Origin: Eutrigla gurnardus
Lineage: Eukaryota; Chordata; Actinopteri; Perciformes; Triglidae
Assembly: GCA_963514095.1 (NCBI GenBank)
Contig: OY741269.1
Span: 21,653,415-21,717,414, forward strand
Direction: 5' to 3'
Length of the DNA stretch: 64,000 nucleotides
The translations under genes and the position numbers were made by a program. Below are positions 1-12,256 of this stretch, in pieces (position 1 is the first letter of the stretch; each line of letters begins with the position of its first letter). The notes under the pieces were generated by a model. The model was not told the DNA's origin and did not search any database. It worked only from the letters and a program-made list of their open reading frames with translations.

Positions 1-485
1 CAGGTTAATATCTAGACATTTTAGTGGAAAGTTATTTGAAGGTTATTTGTTGTTATATATGCAGAGTGACTGCCCTCTACTGGTTGAAAGCTATTGCAAT
101 TGTATAAAGTATTTGTATACATTATTATTAATAGTTTTCTAAGAGAGTGTTTGTCATCCAGTGGAGGGTCCCGAAACAGACGACATCGTAGCCCTTTGAG
201 GCAAAATGTAAAAGTAACAGACCAAAGCCCAGCAGAACATGTGGTGCTTTTTAATTATTATGTTACTGAAGCATGAAATCATGGTGGAGCTAGCAAGCTA
301 ACTAGCTAACCCGCCATCTGCTAAAATGAGTAAAACTGAATGCTTCATCCACACACTCGTGCAAAAGCGTAGGAAAGCATGTTGCTAATCGTCAGAAAAT
401 CAGTTATTTGCCAGATTTAATAACGTCCTGCGATTGAAATGCTACACATGACAGGAATTTGAACCAATGATAGACTGATCTAGAA

Positions 486-742
486 CAGAGATCATCAACA
501 GGGGGGTCTGGGACCTCTAGGGGTGTCAGCAGAGTTACTGCAGGGGGCCCCCAAAATATTTAATCCCAAACTTTTCTCTTCCAAAAATGTTAAATATGTC
601 CAAAAATACATGAACGTGAATACAACCTATATTAATCAAATAGAAATCATCCTGTTTGTTTAATATTATGTTGAGAGTTTGTGATGTAGAAATTACAAAA
701 AAATGTAATTGGTCCTTGGCCTGAAAACGTTGAAGACCTCTG
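486..742. mobile_element. Short nonautonomous hAT-type element (MITE) with 8-bp TSD
   Basis: A 257-bp insertion in ppat intron 3. It is flanked by a perfect 8-bp direct repeat ATCTAGAA (478-485 and 743-750). The ends form imperfect terminal inverted repeats, CAGAGATCATCAAC on the left and the reverse complement of GTTGAAGACCTCTG on the right. It has no coding capacity. An 8-bp duplication with short TIRs is the hAT signature; the family assignment is inference. A related, more decayed copy lies at 46215-46620. Confidence 0.8.
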
Positions 743-872
743 ATCTAGAAAACATGTTTTACTTTCCAGGTTAGAGGCACTTCAGCCTTAACTCTGGGGT
801 TTAATTACTCTTTAAAAGAAGGAAGTTATTAGAGGAAGGGCCGTTGATATGCAGTGAAGGGGCCCTCCTCAC

Positions 873-3800
873 CTTTTTCCGCAGGGCGTCGGCGTTCACC
901 AGCTCCCCGTTGTGAGCCACGGCGATCTTGCCGTGCAGGGTGTCCACCACGAAGGGCTGGCAGTTCTGCAGCTCCGAGAAGCCGGTGGTCGAGTAGCGCG
1001 TGTGACAAATACCGAGGTTTCCGTAGCGCAGGTTCTGAAGCGCCTCGGGGGGGAAAGCAGTGCTCACTAATCCCATTCCCTAAAAAAAAAAAACAAATAA
1101 GAGTCGGGAGAGATATTTTCAGTTATACAATCTGCACGAATTGTCCATAAAAGGTTAACGTGTAACCAAAATGGTAATTAGGGTTTAAATTAACCCACAA
1201 TATATTCATCTCATTGATTTATGATGGCAATAATCACACGTCACTCATTAACATTTTAGATTGAATTATTTTTTTCATTTGCTTAAAGCAAATGACGACA
1301 TAAGAGTAATTTCTACATCACATTTTAATGCATTATACTAGTTTTTTTGATGCATTATATAAATATAACAACAAGATTCATAATATATGAATATAGAACA
1401 TATAATCTATGGGCTCGGTGCTGCTTGATAGTACTCTGTGTATATATCATATAAGAGGGGCCCTAAATCTTGAAAAGTCATTGGTCATTGTAAAAACCAT
1501 TATGAATTATTGACCTTGATAGTCATTATAAAATGCTTTATAATGTATTGAGATTCTCATAAATCATTATGAATATTTGCTCATAAATCTTAATTATAGT
1601 GCTATAAGACTGTGAGCCATTATAGATACAGGAGTCACTAGTGCTACCGTGTCTCCTCCGTAATCAATTTAAATTAAATCATCTGCATAACTAATAAAAG
1701 TTAATGTGAAGCGATGTTAGAACGCCATAAACAACCATAATAATAGATCATTATAAAGGTCAATGTGTCTGTGTTTTGACTGGTTTTATGTTTCTTCAGT
1801 TAAAAGCAGGTGTAATTGTACAAAGAGGGGGTCGTGGTCCAGGTCGTGGTCCAGGTCGGGACCAGCGTTACCTTGTGGCTTGCGTATGTGGGCAGACTGG
1901 CTCCATTGCTGGTGACGATCCCGGCGCTCTCCTGACCCCTGCGTGGACACAAACAAGCCACGTGTGAAACTACTTGGAACAATATTAAATCAGCAGGAAG
2001 TGATTTATTTATTATGTGTTTTTTTTAATATAACGAATGATCTCTCAGTTTTCTCCTCTTGGAAGATCAAACATGAATAAACTTGTTTGAATCATCAAAG
2101 CCGGGTATGAGCCTGGAGGGGGAACCAAACTGGTTTGTTTGAAGCAGCAGTGAAACGTCTGCTTTGTCGGCTCGTGGAGCCTCCACACATATACAGAGAG
2201 AGAGAGAGAGAGAGAGAGTCGCCTTGCTGCAGTTTCCGCCAAATACCAAGCTGCTTCTCGGATTACAGCTGGTCCCGCCCCCTCGGCACACAGCTTAAGC
2301 CAGTGGTGAGGCTGCTATTCAGCATGGAGGCGTTGCTTTCAGGCTTAACCGCCTGGTTGCCTAGGGAACCGGGCAGCAGAGACAGAGGGATTGGGGAAAA
2401 GAAAAGCGTTTCCAGGTCAGCTCAAAAAACATGGAGCGGGGAGCGAGGAGACAAAGAGGAGGTGACAGCGAGGTGGCCGAGGGGAGAGGCTCGGCGGGGA
2501 GGCCGTGGGAGGAGGCCGAGGTGCTGGCCCTGGTGTCAGCGTGGGACGAGCTGGGGGCCCAGCAGCACGCTGCCGCCGCCGACAGCAGGAGCACGTTTGA
2601 GTCAATCTCAGAGCGTCTGAGGAGGCTCAGCATTGTGCGCGACTGGTGGGAGTGTCAGGCCAAGTGCAGGAGCCTGAGGCTCCAGAGCAGGAAGCCAGAC
2701 GCAGCAGCAGCAGCAGCAGGCAGCTCGCAGACCGACTACAGCCCAGGATTGGATGCAAGGCCGGCAGAGGGCTGGGAGGAAGAGGTGGAAGACACCGGTA
2801 AGCCAAGAGGTACTTGCCCCCCCCTCCCCCATCCCAGGGCAGGGAGGTAAACCGTTGGGTTGAACCAACCAAAGAGCTCAAAAGGTTTCGGTATTTAATC
2901 ATCCGACGGATCAGAAAATAGACGAGCAGCCAAACTAGTTTCAAGTGGAAAACTTTGTCTGCTCTAGAAACACAGATTCAAAAAGAGATTTTGTTGCTCA
3001 TTTTCTGATCCTTACGTTTGTCTTTTCCTTGTTTTACCGACACATTTAAAATGTTTAATCAGGAAGAATTTAGGTCAAAATAAAGAACTCCAATTTGCTT
3101 TTAAAAAAAAAGACAAAATCAACAGTGTGTGCATGTGTGTGCAGGTATGAGGAGTCTGAGCCAACGGTCTCTCCCGTACACGGCGAGCGTGTCCGAGGAA
3201 GGGGGACGCCACTGGACGGACGACGAGGTGCGGGCGCTGCTGTGCGTCTGGGCCGACCGCCGCATCCGGGAGCGCCTGAAGTGCACGCTGCGTAACAAGT
3301 CCATCTTCCAGGAGATGGCCCGCCAGATGCAGAGAGTATTCGGGGTGGTGCGCAACTGGAAGCAGTGTCGGACTAAATACAAGAACTTGAAGTACGACTA
3401 CAAGACGGCAAAGAGCGCTCACGCCGTCGGGGGCAGTAGTGGCGGCGGCCCCGGGAAGTACATGAAGTTCTTCGACGAGGTGGAGGCCATCCTGCTGGAC
3501 CGGGGTCTGGAGAACGGGACCGTGGAGATGCAGAAGAGGCTGTATGACGGGGACGTGGGGGCAGGCAGGACGCCGGCCTCAGACAGCGAGGTCGTCATAG
3601 AGATCGACGACGGTACGTATTCGGTCTGCAGCTCCCATGGTCGTTTTGTGTTCAAGAACATCCAATTCCGGGGCGACCATGGCTCAGGTGGTAGAGCGGG
3701 TTGGCCAATGTTTGTTTTTGTTTGTCCTTGGGCAAGACACTTCACCCAGCTTGCCTAGTATGAATGTGTTTGACTGCTGTGTGTTTGAGGTGGAGGTCGG

Positions 3801-6800
3801 AGGGGCCGTAGGTGCAGAATGGCAGCCACGCTTCTGTCAGTCTGTGGCTACTATCGTAGTTTACCACCACCGGTATGACTGTGTGTGAATGAATGGGACC
3901 TGGAACCCTGTCAGAGCGCTTTGAGTCTCTAGTAAAGCGCCATACAAATCCAATCCATTATTATTATTATTACTAATTCCGCTGCTGCTTGTTTAATTTT
4001 CAGACGACAACAGCGATGATTACGACATGGACGGAGACGTGGAGGAGAAATGGAGAGCATCAGGTACGCCACCATGACACATCGGGCCCCTGAGATCAGA
4101 CAAAGAGGCCCCATGCACCACCAGACACACACACACTTCGTTTTGCATCTTTATTTAGTTTCTATATATAGATACACATTTGTGGTAATTTAGTGTCTAT
4201 GTAGGGTTTTTTGTCTCTTTCTGGCCGTTTTTTGCATCCGCTTGTAGTCATTTTGGATCTTTTAGTTGTTTGGTGACTATTGTCATTTTGTGTTCATTTG
4301 TAGTCTTTTTGCATCTATTTAGATTTCTCCATCCAATTGTAGTCTTTTTGTGTCTATTTGTAGTCTTTTGCATCATTTGTAGTCTTTTTGCGTCCGTGTG
4401 TAGTCTTTTTGCATCATTTGTAGTCTTTTTGTGTGTATTTGGAGTCTATTTGGTGACGGCCAGGAGGGCCCCTGACACTGTGGGGCCCCTGGATTAGGGC
4501 AAATTTAGAGCCACATGTAAACTTCCTTCCTTTAATCCCTCTCTCTGCCCTCCAGAGGCCCATCTGATGCTCACGGATCCGTCAGGCTCAGACCAGTTCC
4601 ACGTGGTCACCGTGACGGACACGGGCCGGAACTGGAGCGACCAGGAGGTGCGAGCGCTGATCCAGGTCTGGTCCGACGAGCGCGTGTGCCGGCAGCTGGA
4701 GAGCTCGACCCGGAAGAGGGACATCTTCGTGCAGATCTCCAACCGGCTGATGCAGCAGGGCATCGAACGCGACTGGAAGCAGTGTCACACCAAGTACAAG
4801 AACCTCAAGTACTTGTACCGCTCACTCCAACGAGGGAGGGGCGACGAAGCTGACCCCAAGCGCCTCATGAGGTTCTACGACGAGGTGGACGCCATCATGA
4901 ACCGCAGGACTAACGGCTCACCGCACGACCCGGGAGCGGCAGACAACCACCACGCGGGTTCAGGCAGACTCATCGTGCTGGAGGGCCCCGAGGGGAGTGA
5001 TCGGGATCAGACGGACCGGATGGCAGGAGCAAACGAGGACCGGACCTGTAGTCCTGATTCCGTCTCGTCCATCGGTCTCGACGTCACGCCGAACAACGAG
5101 GAACCGCCGCCGCACGCCGTCCAGGAGCTTCGCTCGGATCAGCAGCAAAGATTAACAAGTGAGTCTGATATCGGGAATATTTATTCACGTGTAGCCAAAA
5201 AAATCATGAAACCTACAGAAGCAGAATCAGAGCAGCCAAAAAGACATTCAGTCACATGTTCAAAATTAGAATGTTATATGACTTTAAGATCTCCCAGACT
5301 TCAACCACTAAGTGTGTGTGTTTTTTAAAGGGTCAGTTCACACAAATAGTCAAGAGGCATTTTTCTCTGTTTTTTTAAAGGATATTTTATAGGAATATTC
5401 ACAAACCATTCCTAAGATATTTATCCTTATTTCACAAAGATTCTGGCATTCAACGTTTTCATAATTTATTTTCTTTTGCACATTTGAGTGAAAAAGTTGG
5501 GTAACTGCGTTTCTTTCAATCCTACAGTTTAATAATCCTACAGTTTAATAATCGCATTTGTTTATCGTTTAAAATATTTTTTCAAATGCATTTTCATATT
5601 ATACATTATTATTCTCATAATTCCAAAAAGCGTTTTGGTCTTTTAAAAATACATTTCAGAATGACAAACTTTCAATTATGTTAATTGGGAACGTCTAACA
5701 ATTGATAATTAAATAGTTCTCAAAAGCAAATTTAGTAAGATATTGATGAATGAGGCCCATATGTTCTGTTGAAACTAATTACAATGTGAATTATTATTGG
5801 GTTTTTTTAAATGCCTGTACTGGAAGAGGGGGATGAGAAATAACAAAAGATGGTTATTAAAACAAATCTAGAACCTTAACTGTCTGCATGGCTATTTAGC
5901 TCCAGTGACATAAGGAAATCACTTTTAATGGTTTGTAATTTAGGTTTTACGGACCATTAAAACCCTTGAAATAAAATGTCACATTGTAACTGCGGATGTC
6001 GTTTGCAGGGTCTTGTGACAGTCGGGTGAAGATAGCGGAGATCAACTCAGCTAACAGAAGAATGAAGAGGAGAGCAGCGTATCACGGTTTGAAACACGCC
6101 TCCCGCTCTAAATCACTTTTGCACATCACATGATCTCCACAATTGACTGCATCCCTTCTAATGCCTGACTCCCTCTGTCCCATGATGACATGGTGGCACC
6201 TCCTAATTTAATTACGGATAGGGGGGGTTGTAAGTGCTCACCAGAGGCCCAACTCATGACGACGTCCGCCGGAAAACACGAGGAGACGAAATCACTGAAG
6301 ATCTGAACATTTTGTGATAATAATAATAATGACTCTCATTGTCCCCCCTTTTCAGACAAAACATGCCAGACACCTGCAAAAATACTGGCCACTGGATCCA
6401 ACGATGTTGAAACCCGGTGTAAGGAAGAGCAGGATCACATCCCGATACTGAAGATCAATTCGGTTCGATCCATAGCCTCAAACAATCCGTCCCCAGAGAG
6501 AGAGGTAATCATCTTCTGACAGCAACAAACTGCTCAAATCATATTCTTTAAACAGCCTGTAGGGGGAAGAGTCAGGATGCTGGCCCTCAATACGCCGCAA
6601 TCGCACCGTTTATACTGAGCTTTGGTAATGTATAATACAACGGCGTCGGCAGTAGTGTGAAGTATTAAATAAGCATCAGAAATACGACTCTCCCTCTAGC
6701 GCACCAAAACAAATTGAGAGCGTTGTCGTGTAAACGTGGCCTCGAGTACGAGGAGCGAGTTTTTCTGCTAACAACATTTTTTTAAAAGTCACATTTTGTT

Positions 6801-7912
6801 GTTGAGACTGAGAAACAATGTTGCTTCAAATCAGATTAGCCAACAAATACTTGTGACATAGTTTTTTTTTAATATACTTGTTTATTTCTCTGTGGAGTGA
6901 GTGTGCCCTCTTTAGGTTAAAGATCAAACATTTCCTCTTTAGGAGGTAAAACTAAAAGCTAATTTTTAGCCCAAATGATGATAACTTTTGGACTTTGGGC
7001 CTTTTGACACCCTTCACCCCCAGGTGAACAGGGTTAACATTTTAACCGATGCATATCACCACATAACTTCCCCCCAGCAGATTACATTATGGCAATTATT
7101 TTGTGCATTACTAGTTTTCTGAAATGTTTAAAAACATGCAAATGATGCAGATATCTGGACACTGGAGAAAACTGGGTTCAAAATTATTGTTTTGTTTTGT
7201 TGACATATATATACAATTTACAAGGTTTTCACAGAGATGTTGGATTTCTCTTTGCATCGCTACAAAAATCAGAAAATGTTAACATAAACAAGAAAACGTT
7301 TTCTCCATGTTTTAGTGATAAATGTTGTTTAAACGAGGCTATGAATGATATATGAGAAACCCCAACTTTAAAAACCTTCAGAATATAGACAGGAATCAAA
7401 ATGTGGAGATTTCTGGAAAACTAATTTAGAGAAAACAGCCTTTAAAATATATGGATTGTAAAATAACTAATTTTTTTTTATTTTTTATGAAAGACTTTTC
7501 TTTTGTGCATTACAGGTTTTCCTGGATTTCTGTTATGTTTAAGTATGCAAATGAAGAATTATCTAAATGGTACTTTTTGGTGACTTAAGGAGAAATCTAC
7601 AAAAGCAAATACACAAAATAAACAGCTTTATGAGTTTTTTTTTAGATGTTATGGAAGCAAAATAACCACAAAATTTCAAAAAAATTATCCGTGTACTAAA
7701 GACAATATTTTTGTCTGTAGTAAGTTTTGGTTGCACGTGAACACACGCACGCGCGCACACACACACACTTTTGCAGTGTCTTACCTGTGCTGCAACGCCA
7801 CAAGTCCCAGCGTTAAGACCTGAGCCACCTCCAGCTGGGTGGGCCACTCTCCGGCCGCCACACAGCCGAAAACCCCGCACTCCTCCCCGATGCCGGACTC
7901 CTCGAACTCCAT
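873..7912 (-). CDS. ppat: Amidophosphoribosyltransferase, first three coding exons (partial)
   Basis: Encodes the N-terminal glutaminase part of the cytosolic enzyme that transfers glutamine amide nitrogen to PRPP, the committed step of de novo purine synthesis. Coding exons read 7912-7785, 1938-1872 and 1079-873, with phases that join cleanly. The start ATG at 7912 gives an 11-residue propeptide followed by CGVFGC, whose first Cys is the class II amidotransferase nucleophile after processing. Exon 2 carries RRGQESAGIVTSNG; exon 3 carries HTRYSTTG, NCQPFVV and AHNGELVNADALRKK, all class II glutaminase motifs. After the donor at 872 the gene continues past the left edge, so the phosphoribosyltransferase domain is not visible. 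Intron 1 is about 5.8 kb and contains a separate gene on the other strand. It is head to head with paics. Confidence 0.95.
1430..1760. repeat. AT-rich intronic segment with internal palindromes
   Basis: Part of ppat intron 2. It holds repeated CATTAT/ATAATG words and a perfect palindrome CATTATAAAATGCTTTATAATG at about 1524-1545 (9-bp arms). It looks like a degraded DNA-transposon remnant, but I see no clear ends or target duplication. Confidence 0.3.
2192..2219 (+). repeat. (GA)n microsatellite
   Basis: A run of AG dinucleotides about 210 bp upstream of the Myb/SANT gene start codon, within its likely promoter or 5' UTR and inside ppat intron 1. Confidence 0.9.
2431..6519 (+). CDS. Triple Myb/SANT-like (trihelix) domain protein, nested in ppat intron 1
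   Basis: Six exons (2431-2797, 3145-3612, 4004-4063, 4556-5158, 6009-6086, 6356-6519) with GT-AG junctions join in one frame to give 579 aa. Three copies of a Myb/SANT-like DNA-binding domain are visible. Domain 1 (about residues 24-82: GRPWEEAEVLALVSAWDE ... RDWWECQAKCRSL) is the most diverged. Domain 2 (exon 2: GRHWTDDEVRALLCVWADRR ... NWKQCRTKYKNLKYDYK) and domain 3 (exon 4: GRNWSDQEVRALIQVWSDER ... DWKQCHTKYKNLKYLYR) are close to each other. Each of these is followed by the F(F/Y)DEV(E/D)AI helix typical of these proteins. An acidic linker DDNSDDYDMDGD separates them. Similar domains occur in ZSCAN20/ZSCAN29 and MSANTD proteins, but no zinc finger or SCAN domain is visible here. The role is probably nuclear DNA binding, by inference. 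The exon 5 donor (GTTTGA) is weak, and exon 6 could instead splice on at GAGAG|GTAATC near 6504, so the C-terminus is less certain. Confidence 0.85.
3655..3965 (+). mobile_element. tRNA-headed SINE-like repeat
   Basis: Lies in an intron of the Myb/SANT gene. The head contains TGGCTCAGGTGG, which fits a pol III A box. The body has the fish-repeat phrases GGCAAGACACTTCACCC and GAGCGCTTTGAGT, then AAAGCGCCATACAAATCCAAT and a (ATT)n tail. The B box is not recognisable, so the copy is probably an inactive remnant. Confidence 0.65.
4195..4450 (+). repeat. T-rich minisatellite, TGTAGTCTTTTTGCATC-type unit
   Basis: An irregular tandem array in the intron before exon 4 of the Myb/SANT gene. The unit (about 17-25 bp) is built from GTAGTCTTTTTG and GCATC/GTGTC variants. 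It accounts for the apparent Val/Phe-rich ORF here, which is not a gene. Confidence 0.75.
6520..7780. other. Rest of ppat intron 1, no gene seen
   Basis: AT-rich intronic DNA between the Myb/SANT stop codon and ppat exon 1. It includes poly-T tracts, an AATAAA near 7616 that could serve the Myb/SANT transcript (inference), and a (CA)n run at about 7750-7769 just inside the ppat exon 1 donor. I see no further exon with supported coding potential. Confidence 0.5.
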
Positions 7913-8607
7913 CCCCGTCTAGACCGCTCCGTGCGTCCGTCCGTCTCGTGAGCCTCGGAACACGAGCACGTGCGGCACCGCGTTGATTATTTCGCGTGCA
8001 ACGTGGCTCGTTTTCGTTTTAGAGCAACAAAAACTCAGCTGACATTGTTGAGTTGGGGGGGGAAAGAGTGAAACCACGAGACCGGAAAAACAGAAAAAAC
8101 AAAAAGCTTAAAGAGAATAAACAGGTCGCTCTGACTGATATCACGCAAATGACTTAAAGCGCATTTTTAACAAACATATCGAAACACACGTGGTGTTTTT
8201 ACTGTAGGAAGTCGATCCGAATCCGATTAATCGATTCGGTCCAATTGTTTTCTGTTGATGACAAATCAATTATTGTCGTCTACGAGGAGAGAGAGCCAGA
8301 GGGGAGGAAGAAAGATGTAGTTAAGAGGACAAACTCCCGGAAAAGTTCTTCTTCTCACAAATATTTAGATCTGGACCATCTCCCCCCCTCCCTCTACAAT
8401 CACGTGATATCTGACGCGCCGCTGTGATTGGCTGCGTGTAGGCGCTTGAGGCGTGTGATTGGTTGTCGGAGCACGTAAGACGGAGTCTCGCTTCCGCCGC
8501 CCCTCTGCTGTCCTGCACGCTTTTTCTGCTGCTGCCTCCTTCTTCTTCTCCAACTTTTCCCCCACTTGTTTGTGTTTCAGGACCGTCGGCTGCTCCGGGA
8601 CCCCATC
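7913..8607. promoter_or_regulatory. Divergent ppat/paics promoter
   Basis: Only 695 bp separate the two opposed start codons. The segment has three perfect CACGTG E-boxes (7967-7972, 8187-8192, 8401-8406) and two reverse CCAAT boxes (ATTGG at 8427-8431 and 8458-8462), with locally raised CpG. No clear TATA box is seen. Head-to-head ppat/paics with a shared promoter is established in vertebrates, and E-boxes fit MYC or USF-type regulation of purine genes. Binding itself is inference. Confidence 0.75.
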
Positions 8608-10780
8608 ATGGCCTCCACACCAGGTACCCCTACTGCAACTATGCACTAACGCCCCACCGACCTCACTGTTAACGTGCAGACAAAGTGTGAATATGTGTGT
8701 TTTTTTTTTTAACTTTCTTTTAGAGTTGAACATCGGCAAGATGCTAAACGAGGGGAAAACGAAGCAGATCTTTGAGCTCGTGGACCAGCCCGGGATGGTT
8801 CTGGTCCAGTCCAAAGACCAGATCACGGCCGGGAACGCAGTGAGGAAAGACCAGATGGAGGGCAAGGCAGCCATCGCCAACAAAACCACGAGCTGCGTGT
8901 TCAAGCTGCTGCAGGAATCCGGTGAGGACTCCAGTACAGTTGTACCAACTAGTGGATCAGGTTTATAAAAAAAAAAAAGAAGCTGTTGCTGCCCCCGGGG
9001 CAACTTCCCCAGAAACACCGTGGTGTGTTTTATTGTGAGCAGTTCAAAGCCAGATGGGCATGATTTCACGAGGGTTATGGTATGTATGTTTGCTGGCATT
9101 CCCTCAAACACACAACTCTGGGACATGCAGTGATGAAGTGAAGTCTTGGAGCAAGTAAACATAAAGGAAGATATGTTAATATTTTAAAAGCCTTTTATTG
9201 AACTCAACCAATGGGATGAAATCACATGATTTAAATAGTCTAAGTTATGTATTTATTCTCATCTCATCTGATGTTGAAACAGGCCAACAAATAACATTAA
9301 AACATGAACATGTGACCAGAATAAAACCTTAAGTAGTGCAGGAAGGCAGCTTCATGCCGAAGTAGGTTCATACAAAACATAAACACGCATTACATTTCAT
9401 CACGTCACCAGTTTGACCTGGTGAGTAAGATAAGAAGGGAGAGAGGTGAAAAAAGACTAACTTTGGTCTGGTATTTTTACCTTTTTATTACATTTCGGAA
9501 TATAGTTTAATAAAAAAAAGTTTCAGGATTATTTAAAGTTGACAAACTGCTTGTTTTGCGTGTCAAAACCCAAATGTAATATTATTAAGATATTCAGCAA
9601 ATGCTAACATTTTGATGACTCTCCTCCTCGTTCCAATTTAAAAGTAATTGGGTTATGCGTCGCCCTCATGAGTGTCTGTCGTCACGGCTGTCTTGTGACT
9701 TTTAAATCAAACATAATTCACCAGAACGTGACCAACATTTTAGGGTCAAGAAACTCTTTTGAAGTGTCTTTTTTTTTTTTTTTTTTTTGGTGTGTAATGA
9801 TTCTGATCTCTCTTTCTCATCTTCTTTCTCGTCGTCCTCGTCTTCCAGGCATCAAGACGGCCTTCGTGAAGCAGCACTCGGACACGGCGTTCATCGCGGC
9901 TCACTGCGAGATGATTCCCATCGAGTGGGTCTGTCGCCGGGTGGCGACCGGATCCTTCCTCAAGAGGAACCCGGGAGTCAAGGAAGGCTACCGCTTTTCC
10001 CCGCTGAAGATGGAGATGTTCTTTAAAGTGAGACCCCAATGTGATGTGGAGGATTTGATTTAAGTCACTGTTTAAACACAAACATGAGGTTTAACAATAG
10101 AGAAGGTAACTTGACTCGGATATGAAATCCATCTTTTATCGCTCTCCGATAGGACGACGCCAACAACGACCCCCAGTGGTCGGAGGAGCAGCTGCTGGAG
10201 GCCAAGTTCAGCCTGGCCGGGCTCTCCATCGGCCAGTGCGAGGTGGATATCATGAACCGCAGCACGGTGGCCATCTTTGAGATCCTGGAGAAGTCCTGGG
10301 CCACGCAGAACTGCACGCTGGTGGATATGAAGGTACGGGCTGCGATGGCGAGGGCGCCCTCTGCTGGTTAACCTAAAGAACTCGTCATAGCCGCTTCAAT
10401 ATTTTAGCATAGTCTTCCTTTTCCTCTTGCAGATCGAGTTTGGCGTGAACGTGAAGACTCACGAGGTCGTTCTCGCCGATACGATCGACAACGACTCGTG
10501 GCGTCTGTGGCCGGCCGGAGATCGGAGTCAGCAGAAGGACAAGCAGGTCGGCACTTCTCGTTTTTTCATTCTTACATTTTTTTAAGACTGAAGATAAAAG
10601 ATCAAATGTTTTTTGTTCCCCATTGTTATGTGCAGGTGTACCGAGACCTTAAAGAAGTGACCCCCGAGGCCATGCAGATGGTGAAGAGGAACTTTGAGTG
10701 GGTCTCTGAACGGGTCAAGGTACACTGAACCTCCGTCTGCCTCGTTATCAGGACTTCTGTTTGCTTTTGATCTGTGTGTT

Positions 10781-10817
<37 letters not shown>

Positions 10818-12256
10818 TCTTTACTATTATCCTAGCTATGTTGCTCTTTTCTTTTTTTCATTTTCTTAAACTCTAATTTTCATTCTTCTTTCAAGTTCTG
10901 ATATTATCACTAATAAAAGTGAGTATTATTACTCACTCAAGTCAGTCGTAGTAGCGACTGACCAGCTCGGGTGAGGGTCGCCCCCTACTGGCCATTAGAA
11001 AAAAATCAAGTTTAAGGCACTAAAGGATTGTCACATCGTTAACTAGCATTAGCACTTCTATGCTACGCTAGCTACTAAAGGTATTTACTATGTGTGTATA
11101 CACGCATGCTGTTTTTTTTTTTTTTTTTTTACATTTTAGATACAATTATGTTGTGAATTTGAAGAATACATCTCTTTTTAAAGTTTAACTTTTGGACTGA
11201 GATAGTTACATAAAGCTGCTTTGCTCTCAGTGTGTGTTTGAGAGAAACGACAGAGAGAGGAGAGTAGAAGGTGTCTAAAGTTATTAACAATATTTTGAAT
11301 GTTAACGGAAGGAATGAGGCACCAAACAGTTTGTTACAGTTATAATTGCGTTGCCTCTGAAGACTGTGCTCGTGTGCCGGGAAACTGCCGGCTAATTCAG
11401 AATATCTTATTATATTGTTAATAATTTGAATATGTTAATGTGAAATGGAACCAGATATGACATCAACAAAAGCCGAACCCTGAGATCGCCTTCTATTGTG
11501 GCTTCGCCGCTAACGTAGTTTAGCTTTAAGTGGACTTGTGGGACCTGCGTGAAGCTAACGCGTGCTCTGTTGCGCCCCCTAGCTGCTGCTGGAGCACCAG
11601 ACCAGAAGCAGGGTGGTGGTTTTGATGGGATCCACCTCGGACATGGCCCACTGTGAGAAGATCCGGAAGGCCTGCTCCTCCTACGGGATCCCCTGCGTCC
11701 TGAGGGTCACCTCGGCCCACAAGGGTCCGGACGAGACGCTGCGCATCAAAGCGGAGTACGAAGGTGAGTATTCTCTCTCTGAGAGGTGAGGATTCGGTTT
11801 GTGGTCACGTTGTTAATGTCTGCATGCCCCCCCGTCAGGTGACGGTGTTCCCACCGTGTTTGTGGCCGTCGCCGGCCGAAGCAATGGCCTCGGCCCGGTG
11901 ATGTCCGGGAACACGGCGTACCCTGTCATCAACTGCCCACCGCTCACTCCGGACTGGGGAGCACAAGACGTCTGGTCATCCCTGCGAATGCCGAGCGGTA
12001 AGCACAGCGCTTCCCCTTTTTTTTTTAAGTTGTTGGACCACATGCTGTCTAGTCGCCGTAGTAACCGAGGATCTCCCCTTTTGGTCCAGGTCTCGGCTGC
12101 TGCACCATCCTCTCCCCCGAGGCCGCCGCCCAGTTTGCGGCGCAGGTCCTCGGCTTGACCGAGCACCTGGTCTGGTGCAAGCTGAGGGCCTCCATGCTCA
12201 ACACCTGGGTGGCCCTCAAGCTGGCGGACCAGAAGCTGCAGAACTGCACCCTCTGA
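8608..12256 (+). CDS. paics: Bifunctional AIR carboxylase / SAICAR synthetase
   Basis: Complete gene for the bifunctional enzyme of purine steps 6 and 7, converting AIR through CAIR to SAICAR in the cytosol. Nine coding exons (8608-8623, 8724-8921, 9849-10027, 10153-10332, 10433-10546, 10636-10719, 11583-11763, 11839-11997, 12090-12256) join to 425 aa, the same length as the human protein. The N-terminal SAICAR synthetase domain has GKTKQIFEL, SKDQITAGNA, CEMIPIEWVCRRVATGS, DDANNDPQWSEEQL and DNDSWRLWPAGDRSQQKDKQ. The C-terminal AIR carboxylase domain has VVVLMGSTSDMAHCEKI, SAHKGPDETLRIK, VAVAGRSNGLGPVMSGNTA and TPDWGAQDVWSS. The first exon codes for only five residues plus one base. All splice sites are canonical. 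It ends convergent with rem2. Confidence 0.98.
10783..10815 (+). repeat. (CA)n microsatellite in paics intron
   Basis: About 16 CA units in the intron after the SAICAR synthetase exons, between 10719 and 11583. Confidence 0.95.

Noticed and set aside
3655..3700. Possible tRNA gene
   Set aside because: An A box is present but there is no B box or cloverleaf; it is the head of a SINE-like repeat.
8365..9162. 265-codon minus-strand ORF across the paics start
   Set aside because: Antisense to paics exons 1 and 2, no domain, and low-complexity sequence; a chance reading frame.
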